From Periconia sp. R9002 (taxonomy: Eukaryota > Ascomycota > Dothideomycetes > Pleosporales > Periconiaceae): a stretch of DNA of 64,000 nt. Position 1 is the stretch's first letter. Every line of letters starts with the position of its first letter. Below, piece by piece: positions 9,745 through 21,797 of the stretch. The notes beneath the pieces were generated by a model. The model was not told where the DNA came from, searched no databases, and saw only the letters and a list, made by a program, of their open reading frames with translations. The position numbers and the translations under genes are program-made. The stretch is from positions 186,001 through 250,000 of the forward strand of contig JAMAHW010000028.1 in the NCBI GenBank assembly GCA_023627715.1. The letters are read 5' to 3'.

Positions 9745-12414
9745 TTAGGTGACGCCATAAGCAACTTGTGCTCGATTTATAGCTGCCTCCGTGCTCTTCG
9801 GAGTATAGCTCAGTAGCTTCTGGGCGTGCGGGAACAGCAGTCGGAAAGTCTTATCATCATCGAGATAAACATGCTCAATAACCAAGGCCATAGTCTCGAG
9901 CGCCATTTCCTCCGTCTGAATTAACTGCCTTTGGTCCGTCAGCCATGACCTGATTGCCAGCTGTACTAAACCGTGCATGTCGAATAGATAATAAGGATGC
10001 TCCGTCTGATCAGAACTATGGAATTTAATGAGATTGAAGTTCAGCAACATCTGGACAGCTGCCTCGTATGCTTCAGGGCTTTGATACTGACGTAAGAGCA
10101 AATCCGGGACCGCTTTCTTATCAAACATGACCATGAGGAAGCGATGCTCTTGCTTAAGAACAAAATCACGATCGAACAATCCTCCGATGAAGATGCCAGG
10201 TTACTAGTGCGGAAATTGGAATACATGCCTCTTGCGGTTTCTCAGGCTGCAGCATACATGGCGCTCAACATCTTGAGGTCGACGCCCAACAAATACTTGG
10301 AACTTTTTCAAGATAGTGAAGAGCATCAGTCGAACTTGCTTAAAAATCCAGCTTCAAGGGACCTTCGGCGGGACAAGACAGTACCTAATGCGGTGTTCAT
10401 TACGTGGTACATATCTTTTGATCAAATCCGGGAAAGTAATCCTGAAGCGGCGCATATGCTCTCGCTCCTCTACCATCGAGTCTACGTGGAGTAGTTGGGG
10501 TTTAGCTCCCACAAGGTTCATAGCAACACGTTGATCTCGCGATGTGACTAAAATCCATCTATTGGAAGTCTGGGGTAAGTAACTGTCCAGGGGAACAGAT
10601 CCACTCAAGTTATTTTGTCCCTGGATAGCAGAGTTCTGCACCGCAGGGGCGGTAAACGTCCCGTCATTATCAGCATTGTCCAGAATAATCAACCACCGTC
10701 CATTTCTCTCATCGCATAGCCAATTGTATATGATCGGTAATATATCTTTCTGTGGGTCGTTCCAGCCGGGAAGCTCAACCTTGGTAGCTATATTTCTGTA
10801 CGCTTGTTTGAAACGCTCGGTGCTGCCAGCGTATACCCAGAAACCCCAAGTACCTGGGGAGAGGTCTAGGCAGACGGGCAGAGTCAGCGGAATTCAATTC
10901 GGATAAGTTTCCCAGGCCAATATGGCCACTCAAGACAAAACCACGTAGCGTTTCCATGTAATTAAGCCCGACGATACTTACCCCTAAGCCTATACGCGTA
11001 TTCGATTGCTATCTGGGACTTTCTGTATGCAAAGTAAGCATGCTTCAATGCTTGACGCAGTATACGGGAGGCTACTTACCCGACACCGCCTAAACCTACA
11101 AGAGCCACGCGGGTATGCTCCTCTTGCGCTTCTTCCTCGAATTTGGTACGCAAGCGGGCCAGAATGTCCTCTCATCCGACGAACCCTTTATCTCTGGAGA
11201 AAGGAACCATCAGCCGATGGTTTTGAATCCTCTTGGAATCACTCTCCGTGTTGGGTTGGTTCTGTAATAAGATTTCGACGCGAATCTGGTCTTCCACGTC
11301 TTTTGAGATGAGGACAGACAACAGTTCTTTCGCGTACGCCGCCGCCGCCCCAGCTGCGTAGGTTTGCCACTTCTTATCCTTGTGAGAGTCGGCGTAATCG
11401 CAGATTGTTGAGATAACAAGGCACAGACATAATATGAGATGGACAGGATGAATTCTAAGGCGATTAATATACACCTTAGTTTGTAAATACAATAAAGAAA
11501 TCTATTTATTGTTTGTCAATCCCGTGTTTGCTCTCAGCTCTAATCTTCAACACAGATTCCGCGGATGACTAAACATGGGGAGCTATTCATTAGCCCTGCT
11601 GCCTCCATTTTGAAACATAGCACATCCGAGTTCCTCATTGACTTTGTCCCGTTCTGCTGCCATCCTCTGGAAGTAATCAAGCCGTAGTGTATCATCACCT
11701 CCTCTGTACTTTTGCTTCGTTTCGTCACACTTCTCGCACGTGCTGTCTCCCTCATGATCATATGCAGCATCAAAAAGAACATCTACACCCGCTTTTCCAC
11801 GTTGGAAATTTGGATTGTGCTCCGCAAGGTCTTTGGGAAACTGCGACATCTTCGCTCTACAGTGTCTCTCGTTTGCCTAGACCTTGGCAACCGCGCTGAG
11901 CAACATCCTGGGTGGCGAATTTAACGATCCTGTTCTCATAAAAACCCTTCGGCGTTGTTTTCGCCATGTCGTATTGTACGACGCCGCCGGAAGTTTTGCT
12001 TGGCTGGCTGACTACTACGTCCCCTCAACGAATATCTGCCTCGTTACTAGGTACGCCCCCACCTATTCCGACCATCAGGACGAATCTTATCCCTTTGAAT
12101 GTCTTAAAGCGCGAATGTATATATTCAGTCACAATACACTGACGCAAATCTCGGAATTTCCACCCGAAGACCCCACTCACCTTCTTCATGTCCGTAGTCA
12201 CAGATGCTGCTGGGTTGTTCCTAATGCAGCCGGCAGGCAAGCACACAGTGGCGACATAATGCCCGCTTATTTTACCAAGCGTGTACAAATTGTCGTCGCC
12301 GCAGTCGAGGTTGCCGTGTTCCTCATCCAACATTTCCTCCGCCGCCGCCAGCTCGCACGGGAGCGTGCACACCCAGCCTACCGTGTAAGCTGAGCGGGGC
12401 AGCGGGGGAGGCAT
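9745..12414 (-). pseudogene. NLR-like gene relic (nucleoside phosphorylase + NB-ARC), with internal inversion
   Basis: Fungal NLR proteins pair a sensor or effector domain with an NB-ARC switch and C-terminal repeats. Reading leftward, the PNP/UDP phosphorylase domain starts at ATG 12414 (YTVGWVCTLPCELAAA, then VGIGGGVPSNEADIR after an intron near 12090-12170). The NB-ARC follows: VALVGLGGVG, then GKSQIAIEYAY across a short intron near 11030-11090, WLIILDNAD near 10690 and ILVTSRDQR near 10550. A winged-helix part follows to 9745, and the TPR region is missing. Damage includes stops at 12025-12027, 11877-11879 and 11172-11174 (CGA to TGA in GFVGREDIL-like sequence), an extra A:T in the run at 11940-11944, a further shift near 11700, and a disturbed join at 11430-11545. 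Bases 10135-10470 are inverted. The gene is not expected to make a full protein. Confidence 0.82.
10135..10470 (+). other. inverted segment inside the NLR relic
   Basis: These 336 bp (112 codons) encode the ARC part of the NLR (EEAMLLLKNK at the start, HMLSLL at the end, with PLAVSQAAAYM between) on the plus strand, while the flanks encode their neighbours on the minus strand. The frame inside is open throughout. Flipping it exactly at these coordinates would join in phase on both sides. The ends carry imperfect inverted repeats, GAGGAAGCGA at 10135 and GAGGAGCGAG (reverse strand) ending at 10470. Confidence 0.8.
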
Positions 12415-13536
12415 GGGGTAGTGACCCTTACGAGCCTGGAACAGCACAAAACATTGCAAATAAAAAAAGATATATTACTTTGCTGTGATAGCTTTAATGG
12501 AGATGAAGGAAGGTTGCAGTGCGGTGGTGGATTCGAGATGTCAGGTTGAGAAAGCTCGCTCCCACGTGGAGCAAGCAAGCAGGCAAGGGCTACCTACCTA
12601 CATAGGTAGGTAAGTATTGTCTGAGTACGAGACAGTAGCCATCTGCGCCCCGCTGTCGACGTGCTCGAAAAATGAAGTTTATCATCGCAGAGAATGGGAT
12701 TGCTCGCAAAAACTTCCCCGTCCAGGGTGTACATGGGTACCTCAAGATTCCTATATAGAAATTCCCCTTTGCAGCCCAATCGCAATAAGACGAGCCAGAA
12801 CCAGGAAAATAGAGGTATAATAGTGGCAGAATCCTTTCACCAGAACCAGAGAGAGAAAATTGCAGGTTGCGACAGTATGAACGCCACAGGTACATAGATA
12901 GCCGCAACATCAAAGAGAACCAGAACTACATATGTACTTTAACCCACCAGCGTACATACATGTATACAGTATGATTATGCAACAACCTCAACACGAGGTT
13001 AGTCCATCTCCACCTAGCGCCGCGGATGCCCGCCCCATATCCCGCGGATCCCCGTTGGCGCTTGCTAGCCAGACACCCTGACTAGCACCACTGGCCTACG
13101 GACTAAAGGGAATAGAGTTATGTACCAATCTGACATCGGTACAAGCAACGCCTCTCCCATCTCCGTCGTTTCCCTTCCCCCGAGGGGGAAATCACTTTCC
13201 AAGTTTCGTTTACGTGGCGCGAGTAATGGAACGCACGCTGATTGATCTTTAGTCAAAACTTTCTCCCTTCCTGTAACGTGTGTGTATGCAGGTAGCGTGA
13301 GTACCTAGGTGGCTGGCTGGGTGGGGTCTTTTGAGGATCGAGAGGCGCACGCTTTCCGCGGCTCTTGAGTGCGTGTTTGGATTTGGTGTGGTGTGGTATG
13401 TAGATCGTGTGCGGGGGGGGTTTTTTTTTTCTCTCCTTCTTCTCAGATTGATCTAGACTTTGTGCGGAAGTGAGCTGGTACGCACGTGGCTGTCCGGCTA
13501 GACTAGTATGTTCGATCCGTTGCAGGGGAAAACAAG
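12415..13536. other. intergenic, 1.1 kb
   Basis: No gene supported. It holds a perfect 10-bp-arm palindrome at 12591-12612 and pyrimidine/purine-rich tracts near 13380-13440. Confidence 0.5.
12591..12612. repeat. perfect inverted repeat, 10-bp arms, 2-bp spacer
   Basis: The arms tacctaccta and taggtaggta are separated by ca. This is the cleanest instance of the TACCTA/TAGGTA motif that recurs in intergenic DNA across the window. It lies about 180 bp upstream of the first codon of the NLR relic. Confidence 0.85.
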
Positions 13537-15052
13537 TCACTCTCTGTGAGTCTGCTGGAGGTGGGTGGGGATAGGCGGCGATCTGGATGCAAGGACCGGA
13601 GCAAATGGCAGTGTTGGTTTGGGCCTGGTGGACTCTGAAACCCGGGATGAGAAGGCATGGAGACGAGACGGTGGGGGAAGCAATGGCAGTGCTACCAACA
13701 TTTCCTCACGAGATGTCCTTCCAGAGGGTACCGGAGACGGTACTGGCAAAGAAGAAGAAGCGGGATTGGTCGTTGGCTCGCCATCGTAGAGACTAACCAT
13801 CTCCAAGCCGTCGATGCTATCGAGTTCGCGCGACGCGGCGTCGGTCGAGTCGTACGACTGCGAAATGTGGACCTCCTTCATGATGCGCACCACGCCACCG
13901 TGCTCGTCGACCATCGTCTGCGAGTACGGCTCCGAGATGTATCCCTTCTCCGCCTGCGACAATTTCCAGAAGCGAAAGTTCGACGACGCGGATCGGATGC
14001 CACTGGTTTTGCTGGATGTGGAACGGAGTGTGCCTTTGGGGACCTTGAAGTAGCGTTTGAAGAAGGCTTTGAGGGCCGGTGCGTTGGCGCACATGACGCC
14101 CACGTGGATTTCGAGAAGCGTCCAGAGCCAGAGTTCCCAACCCACCCATGTGACGTCGTAGGTTTCGTAGAAGATCCTCCAGGTGTAGTATAGACGCATC
14201 ACGCCGAAGGCGACGACGGCGTAGGCGATGGCGAAAATGAAGCCGAGGGCGATCTTCTGGCGGAGGGGGATTTGCAGGTGGTAGTAGATGAAGGTTGGAA
14301 GTATGGCAGTCAGGAGGTCTTGTGTGGTGGATATGGCGTTGGCGGTGACAACATCGGCCGCTTCGTTGAAGCATGTGTACCTGTAGTTGGGATCGAACAT
14401 CTTGGCCACGTTGATTTGGTCCCAGTATGCGGAGATGGGTCGGCAGCCGAAGATTGGGACCAGCGAGAAGGCGACCGAGTATGCTGCGATGAAGGCGATG
14501 GTAATCCACGTCGTCCATTTGAACCGATTCGAAATGGCTCGTGATGACAGACGGCGGTAGAAGAGAAGAATGGATATCTTGATGAGCCCTGCACCAATGC
14601 AGAAAGTGGTTTCAACGGCGAGGATGAATTTCCGTTGCAGGACGAAGTACTGCGGTTCCACATCCCAAACGTGTCGATTGAAGCTATATCTATCCGAGCC
14701 TGTTGAAAGCTCAGTAACGCTTCACTCGCTGACTAAATCAATGCATACTTACTCAAAGGTAGCATGACGGTCAAAGCGAGTATGAATGGCTTTTTCTGTC
14801 AGTCTTTTTCTGAGGGAGGAGTCGCCAGGTCTCCCAACTCACCACGGCAGCCAGCATCGCCCAATCATCCCAATCAGGATTCCGCTGCATATAAATGCGA
14901 ACCCATAATCTCGCAAAGACGAGGAACAAACTGACGGTGCCTAAGATACTCGCAAGCACTGTTCCTACCATGGGCCGGGTAACAGGGTCGTGGTAATTCG
15001 GCACTGGCCATGACAAAATGACCTCGATGGGAGGATGGATCCCGCCAGGCAT
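13537..15052 (-). CDS. SAT4/rhodopsin-family seven-helix membrane protein (PTH11-like, no CFEM)
   Basis: Fungal integral membrane protein of the SAT4/rhodopsin-like family, which includes PTH11-type receptors. Ligand and signalling partners are unknown. Exons 15052-14843, 14795-14753 and 14699-13537 give 471 aa. The phases agree at both joins (0 and 1). The first ATG is 15052, because the in-frame codon further upstream is TTG. Landmarks are RNPDWDDWAML near the end of helix 2, NRHVWDVEPQ before helix 3, a KISILLFYRR stretch in the long middle helix, PIFGCRPISAYWD, and a WELWLWTLLEIHVGVMCANAP helix. The C-terminal about 150 residues are a Ser/Pro-rich cytosolic tail. There is no CFEM domain at the N-terminus. 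Expected location is the plasma membrane. Confidence 0.85.
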
Positions 15053-18000
15053 GTTGAAGGTATGCAAGAAAAGAGTTCTTGAAGATGGAAGTGATGTTTG
15101 AGTTCACGGGCACAGGACAAGCTCGAGGGTACCACCTTTAAACGCATTCGTCCCAGGTCAACCCCTGGCAGGTGACGGGTATGGGGGACAGGCAGCCGCG
15201 ACGTTTATGCGTCTAAAAAGAAAAAAGAAAACTCTCCTTGATGTACGTGAATTTGTGTAAGGCGCTCCCCACAGGCTAGACAACGACTTTGGAGACGATG
15301 CAATGGCGCGCCATGTATCGTCTTTGCCGATCGTCAGCGTGATTTCCAAGAAATGGAGCAGGGGAGGTACCACACTTGTGTCGGATTGTCTTCAGATACA
15401 CGAGAATATAAAGCTTTTCTTGGATCAGGATTTATACTTTGCTACTAATCATTGGCTGCATGCAAATCTCGAGGTGATGGACCTACAGGCGGAGCCATTA
15501 CGCCAGGGTAGAGTGCCACAAAAAACAGGGGATGATACAGGTGTACGTAGACTATTGACCAACTTGATGATTGATTGGGTGGACTAGGGCTTTCATCCAT
15601 TTGTCAAAGGTTAATGGCCCACTGTCATACATGGACTTGGGCATGGCATGCAGGAACGTGGCGTCAGTGGTGCGGGTAAGAGTTGGCTCAAAGAGAACGT
15701 CATGGTAGTTGGAACTGTACGACGCGAAGGATGTCTAGCGGTTGGCCATCAATAGCATTGGCTTTGCGCCTCGGAGTGAGTGAAAATTCACCGGTACACA
15801 GCAGATATGATACCAACTACCGGCGTCAGATTGCTTTTTCGTGATGGCGAGATATGGAGGTGTGACTGCTGCAATGCCAACTCGATGAAGAAATGTCGAA
15901 TAGAATCATCATTACTTGGCGATGAGTGTTATTGATGCCCCAGATTCGTGGGGTGATATGGCGGCCCTGAGATAGATTAGCAAAGAGGGTGGAAAGGTGG
16001 AAAGGTGGAAATGGCACGGGACGGATCTACACAGGGATCCGTGGGCCCATTTTGGACTGGCTCCGCGGAACTAGCCATGCAGCTGTTTCTCTAAACGGAT
16101 CTAGCTAAACTCTCTTCAGCCAGTCCACTCAGCGCACGCCTTTCACCCAAAACAGGTGGATCTTTGTTTTCGTCATGCATTTTGGCTGCTTTAAAGGTAC
16201 CGTTGTGTGAGGTACAGACAATTGATTCAACGGTACGTCACGCTATTTGATGCCCTGCATCGTACATTCATACGAGTCTATCACGAACTTCCAAAACTGC
16301 CATCAGTAGCGCGACCTCTGAAGAATCTGCCCTCCCCCCACACAGTCCATCGTTATCAGATACACGAAATCGATTCACCAATCAACCATACGTGTATGCA
16401 CAGTGCCGAATCCGTACCCAAAAGCCGTCTCAGCCTCTTTTCATGCAAACCTCTAGCCGAGCAACGTTTTCTGCAAAATCTCCACTTGCGCAGAGCCGCG
16501 ATCCGCTGAAAAAGAAGAAAAAGCAATTTAAAGTGTATACATCCCACGCGGACCTCGAAACAGTGTTGTCAACAGCATGAACAGAAAACCCCCACACCTC
16601 GACAACCTGCTTCCTCAGAACACCAAACATGCTACCCCAACAGTAGGTAGGTCAGTAGGTGAGTGATGAGCAGAAGCAAACCAAATCTCCCCCCCTCACC
16701 TCACCCCTTCCAAAACGCCTCACTTCACACTCCCTTCACCACTAGTTCCCTCGTCACCCAAATCATTTCTCTCTTCGCAATGGGATTGGTCGAATCAGTC
16801 ACGGTATAAACACTAGTTACCGAGTCCTACCTAACCACCCTACCCTCTGCTAGACACAAAGCCGTTTATCATCCACGACCCTGACCCCACTTAGCTAGCA
16901 CCTACTGCACCGTAGATCCAACGAGCTCGAATCTTGCATCTTGCTTGTATCGGCGAGGTAACTGCGTATCTACCGTATAACGCCACGCGACGGCGGCGGT
17001 TTTTTTGATACTGTCTACCTACCTGTGTAGTATGTACGTACCCAGACCGGAACCACAGACTTCCGCACCCCTTTCCCTCCCTATCGACCGTTCGGTCGGA
17101 GGGGAGGTTAAGCCATGTGAACGATCACACTGCATACATACATACCTCCTCCCCCGCTCGCCGAGTCGAGGCGAGGCATTAATCATTGATGTATACTCGT
17201 GATGCCGTGGACGAACGGACAGGCATCTCAATTTCATAGACAAAATGGCGTGATCCATTATCAAAAACCATGTACGAATCTTATCACCCCGCGAAAAAGC
17301 CATTATATCATTCGCGGTATCTACTAATCAGCTATCAACACTTGCATAAAAAAAACCCCCCCAAGAAACACATACCCTCCTAGGCCCCTTGCAAATCATA
17401 TCTCGTGGATAGCTCAATCAATCAACCAAGCCCCGTTCTCCCTTCCTCCCTCCCTTCTTATCTGCGTTACACACTTGGATAATTTCAGTAATATATGTAG
17501 AAGTACGTAGGTGCCATCGTTCGATAGGTAATTTGGTAGGTAGTCTTGACGTTTGTTTGTGTGGACAGGTACAGGGGACAATTTAGAAGTATGCTGGAAA
17601 TTCTTCGTTGAGGGTGAGGGTGGTTCCTTCGTTACTTACATACCTACGTATTATACAGCATTATACTATACTACACCACGGCACATCCATCAATCGATTC
17701 ACCTACTGCCCTATGTAAATATGTATAAAGGGAGAGCACGTTCTAAACGACCAAACCCCATTTCTCAGAACCCGACCCCGTTAACAAAGCGAGGAAAAGT
17801 CTGGAATGGAATAACGAATTTTGGGAAACGATTTGATAGTACACGTACACAGGCTATTTGTCTGATTGGCACCAAATTTAGGCAGCTCATGGATGTACTC
17901 TGGCAAGAGTAAAAAAAAGCAAGGGCAACAGGAAGAACACGAAAGGGGATAATGAGGTTAATGTAGAAGAAGAAGAGAAGAAAACGTATGCCTTTCCATG

Positions 18001-18116
18001 CTATCGTGATATCTTACTATAAAATAAAGCTTCCTTCCTTCGAAGCACATATCAAAACCCGCCTTCCATCGCAAACGCCTCTCAATGACAACACCCTTCG
18101 CTCTACACCATCATTG
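15053..18116. other. intergenic, 3.1 kb
   Basis: No gene supported. A 94-codon frame at 15303 and a 119-codon frame at 17553 lack any family feature and have chance-like composition. Purine or pyrimidine tracts and TACCTA motifs are frequent, especially 16640-17660. The part right of about 17900 is probably the 3' UTR of the E2 gene. Confidence 0.5.
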
Positions 18117-21100
18117 TCATGATGCCTCCGCCACCTTTTCTCCCTCCTCGCCCAGAATCTCCTTTAGCCGCTCCACCTGGCGTCTCAGCATGACTGTAGC
18201 GCCAAGACTGATGCGCCGCAGCCCGTCCTTTTCCTCGTCCTCGCCAGCCTCGCGGCTATTGTCCAGCACCTCCTCCGCAGCCTGGATGGCGCGCTCAAGC
18301 AGCCTCGGCGCGCCTTCTTCGCGACTCCTGTACAGCCAGTTTAGCTCCTCCTGGAACGGTACCACCTCGTTGCTGAGCGCGTGAGCGATGAAGCCCCTCG
18401 CTCTGAAGTACGCGCGTTCCGTGTACAGCGACGAGCTGAGTTTTGTCTCGGGCGCGGTGCGATGGATGTCGTAGCCAGCCTCGTTGTAGTACGGCTCCTT
18501 GACTAGCACGAGACCCATGATGGAGACGAGGACCTGGAGCAGTGTGGACTTGCCAGCGCTCCAGCTTTCGCCGCGCTCGTCGGCGTGCCAGGTCCCGAGC
18601 AAGCTGAGGCAAATCTTGCCGTCTTGGTAGAGGTTCGGGTTGACGGGACCGTTGCCTTGAGTCCAGCTGTGGAAGAAGGCGGAGGGCGGCTCAGATGGGT
18701 ATGTGGAGGGCAGATAGAAGTCGATCACGAAGGGAGCAAATTCATAAGGTGTGTCGGAGGGCCCAATCATGAGGACGCGGAGGAGATCGAGGCGAGATTC
18801 CCAGGTGCGGACGAAAATACCTGGTGGCAGAGACGTGCGGAGGATTTTGTGTTCTTTGGCGATGCGACGGGTGAAAGTGGGATGAGGCCTCATAGGTTGG
18901 TCGATGTAGTGATGGGATGCATGTGGGTCACCATCGAGGACGAGGAAAGGGGCAGGTGTGTTTTCGTTCGCCTGCGAGATAAGGTTGGGTGAGTTTTCTT
19001 GGTCGGGAGGAGAAGTGGTTGTGGTGTCTTGCGGATTGGGTGTCGTATGTGGAGACTCGCGAGGCTTCTTTTCCACCTCAGAATGCATCTCTGGGGTGGT
19101 GTTCGTAGTTCTTGCGCCATCCGGGGGCTCGAGATCTGGCATAGACGTGTCCTCGTCTTCGTCACTCATCTCTTGGTCATCTTCAGTTGACCAATCTTCT
19201 TCATTTCCACCATCTACACTCGCACCATCCATGCCTTCATACTCAACCCACATTTCAGTGAAAGAAACAGAGTCGAAGTCTGCATCTTCGGAATCATCGT
19301 CGTATTCATCATCGTAATCGTCCGATTCACCCTCTACACTGGGCATGTTGAGAAACTGGTCATTCATGTCACTGCTGTAGGCAAGGGTCACCGTCTCAAT
19401 GGGAATCCGCACGTCGACGATAGGCTTCGCTGCTCCAAGCCGTACGGCGATGCTTCCATCTAGACCGAGGTCGATGACTTCTCCAAACCACTTGGGACCT
19501 GTTAGATTCGCAGGAAGTGTTTGGGCATCTATTGCGCCCGGATGCACCAGGACAAAATCGCCACGTCTCCGCGTCAAGCTCGGCTTTGAGCTAATATCGT
19601 ATAGACTGACATCTTCCGTGTCCTCTCGTAGCTTTCCAGTTTTGGCAGGAGGTATCAGGTCATCCCCTAAGAATTGAATGTTTGGATCTTCAAACCATCG
19701 AATCGTGGCTAATCGGTCACGAGAATTGACAGTCTGCACAATGCCCACCTTGGCCGGCTTGAAGGTCCAATCCAAGGCAGTTTCATAAGCACCGTCATGG
19801 CGTTGTTTCGTATAGATGATTTCGCCAGGCCAGACTTCGTCCTCATCTTCCACGGTAGGATCGGGTAGGAGCGTAGGGCTGGCGTCCTCTGTAATCGAGA
19901 GATCCTGCCATTGTACAATTACTTGGGTGTGTGTCTGCATGATTATGAACACGTTCATGTCATAGCCCAGTGTTTCGGTGCGCGGTATGCGTGTGAGTTT
20001 TCCTTGGGGGTAGCCGTTCGGTAGTGTTTTTGAGCCATCGTACTTGACGGCAGCTCCAGCGAGGTCCTTGAACCTCACGCGATCGCCCACTGCCACCTCG
20101 GCTACATGATAGGATAGGGTTTCGCCGTCTGCGGAGAGCGGCAGGGCAATGGCAGCGGAAGCCGAGGCATCGTAAACATAGAAATTGGGACTGCTCAGAT
20201 CGTCTTGATGTATTCGATGGTCAGGCTCTTCGCTTTGACCCCCCGCCGCGCCAATGTTGCGGGTCAGCCAGTGCACCTCGATCCAGACCGTTCGTGTCTC
20301 CACGATTGTTCCTTCCGGACGTACGTTGGGGTCAAACGCGCCATATTTCCAGAGTCCCCTCCTGAGGTTCCCTTTCTTCGTTTTCACGCTATCGCCGACA
20401 CTAAGGCGGTCGAGCATTACATCTTCAGTCTCAAGGTCATCCGGATCTTCCACTACGACAACGGAGTTGTTGGAAAGCCGGATAGCTATCTCATCGTAAA
20501 CCTGCTCTATACGGCCTACCCAGTCGTTGAAGACCACAATGCCCCCCTCGTTGTATTCGGCGACGTTTATGAGTTCCTCAGCAGGAACTTTGCGTATAGA
20601 AAAGTCCTCCGTCATGGCTTGGGTGAGGTTACCGCTGTGGAACTGGACGGACGGGAAAATGCTGCAGAGGGCCTTCGTGGCGATGACGGTGCCGCTCATG
20701 GGATCGGTAGAATTTCTTTTGACGACATCACCGACGTACAGAGCGCGGTCGAGCAGTTCCAGTCTAGCTTCGGGTATCAGTTCGGTCTTGAGCTGCGACT
20801 GCCACGAGACGAGTGCGGTGCCACGCGGGGGTATGCCTTGCCGCATGAAGCGGTCAAAATCTCCCTGTGAGATGTCGGGATGGCGTTCAATGTCTTCGCT
20901 ATAGTCTCGCTGGGGGCGGGGCGAATGGGTGTCGACGTCGCCAAAGGAACGATCAATAACGCCCACGCTGAACTTGTCACCCTTCAGGCCAACCGTGTCC
21001 TCGGTGCAAAAGACGACATTTTCCTGCGGGGTGCCCATGGCAGGAGGCGCGCCCGACTTTTTGTCGGGGTCGTGTGATGGCGAGCTAGAACGAGAGGAAG

Positions 21101-21398
21101 CGGAAGCGGAGGATTTGGGGGGTTTGGGTGCGGGTGCGGAATAGAGATCGTTGGCGGAAAAGAAAGGAACGGGCTGGACAGGCGCAGTGGTGGTCGTGGT
21201 GGCTGTCGTTGCTGGTTGGGAGGTATTTGTTCTTGGTTGCGGCGATGAGTCGGAGGTGGGGGGGCTCAGGACGTGGTTCTGGAATATGTCGAGCAGAAAA
21301 CTTTGTAGGAAGTTGGGGCGCTCGGATGAGTCTTGGTTGAGGGAAGAAGGCAAACGGGAGGGTGGTTGAGTGTTGGAATGGTCGTCCTCGTCGTCCAT
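18117..21398 (-). CDS. UBE2O-like ubiquitin-conjugating enzyme (E2/E3 hybrid)
   Basis: Intronless gene coding for 1093 aa, in the size class of the giant E2 UBE2O/E2-230K. UBE2O combines E2 and E3 activity and targets, among others, orphan ribosomal proteins. The UBC fold spans about 839-990 with [12 protein letters not shown] at its start, the NPN variant of the HPN motif ([19 protein letters not shown]) and catalytic Cys930. The variant is typical of UBE2O. Upstream, residues about 180-680 contain several SH3-like repeats (for example [26 protein letters not shown] and [13 protein letters not shown]). An acidic stretch follows at about 690-780, rich in Asp, Glu and Ser. The N-terminal 130 residues are low complexity. 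It shares a 399-bp divergent promoter with COG8. Confidence 0.92.
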   Translation of the reverse strand: MDDEDDHSNTQPPSRLPSSLNQDSSERPNFLQSFLLDIFQNHVLSPPTSDSSPQPRTNTSQPATTATTTTTAPVQPVPFFSANDLYSAPAPKPPKSSASASSRSSSPSHDPDKKSGAPPAMGTPQENVVFCTEDTVGLKGDKFSVGVIDRSFGDVDTHSPRPQRDYSEDIERHPDISQGDFDRFMRQGIPPRGTALVSWQSQLKTELIPEARLELLDRALYVGDVVKRNSTDPMSGTVIATKALCSIFPSVQFHSGNLTQAMTEDFSIRKVPAEELINVAEYNEGGIVVFNDWVGRIEQVYDEIAIRLSNNSVVVVEDPDDLETEDVMLDRLSVGDSVKTKKGNLRRGLWKYGAFDPNVRPEGTIVETRTVWIEVHWLTRNIGAAGGQSEEPDHRIHQDDLSSPNFYVYDASASAAIALPLSADGETLSYHVAEVAVGDRVRFKDLAGAAVKYDGSKTLPNGYPQGKLTRIPRTETLGYDMNVFIIMQTHTQVIVQWQDLSITEDASPTLLPDPTVEDEDEVWPGEIIYTKQRHDGAYETALDWTFKPAKVGIVQTVNSRDRLATIRWFEDPNIQFLGDDLIPPAKTGKLREDTEDVSLYDISSKPSLTRRRGDFVLVHPGAIDAQTLPANLTGPKWFGEVIDLGLDGSIAVRLGAAKPIVDVRIPIETVTLAYSSDMNDQFLNMPSVEGESDDYDDEYDDDSEDADFDSVSFTEMWVEYEGMDGASVDGGNEEDWSTEDDQEMSDEDEDTSMPDLEPPDGARTTNTTPEMHSEVEKKPRESPHTTPNPQDTTTTSPPDQENSPNLISQANENTPAPFLVLDGDPHASHHYIDQPMRPHPTFTRRIAKEHKILRTSLPPGIFVRTWESRLDLLRVLMIGPSDTPYEFAPFVIDFYLPSTYPSEPPSAFFHSWTQGNGPVNPNLYQDGKICLSLLGTWHADERGESWSAGKSTLLQVLVSIMGLVLVKEPYYNEAGYDIHRTAPETKLSSSLYTERAYFRARGFIAHALSNEVVPFQEELNWLYRSREEGAPRLLERAIQAAEEVLDNSREAGEDEEKDGLRRISLGATVMLRRQVERLKEILGEEGEKVAEAS

Positions 21399-21797
21399 GG
21401 CGGCAACTAGACATGTACTGCCAGTAGGTAGTCTACTGCAGTGATCTCTCTGCCTGGGACGGTCGGCACTGGGACTGGCTACCTAGCTAGACTACTACTA
21501 ACAGGCTGACTATGCGTCGGACCATGCATTGATGAGCAGCAGCAGCAGAAGCATGTGAATTCATATGAACGTGAGCTCACATTGACTTGTTCAGCATTCA
21601 TCAGCCATTCAGTTGGTAATCGCATTACAAGTGCGGCTCCTCCGTCTGGCCAATATTCTTCCCGAGGCCCGTGCATATCATCGTGGCTTCCGCTTCCCCT
21701 CCGACCCACGTACCGATTGATACCCCAACATCCGCAATTGAACAACAATCATTCGCATGGAAAAGATCCCGAAGACAAGGCTGCTAGCACCGTTAAT
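21399..21797. promoter_or_regulatory. divergent promoter between the UBE2O-like gene and COG8
   Basis: The two ATGs face away from each other across 399 bp, so both genes must be driven from here. TAGGTA and CTACCTAGC motifs lie near 21424-21485. No TATA box stands out. Confidence 0.55.

Noticed and set aside
17553..17912. 119-codon plus-strand frame
   Set aside because: No domain, no signal, and lies in motif-rich intergenic DNA near the 3' end of the E2 gene.
20205..20870. 221-codon plus-strand frame
   Set aside because: Antisense shadow within the UBE2O-like gene.
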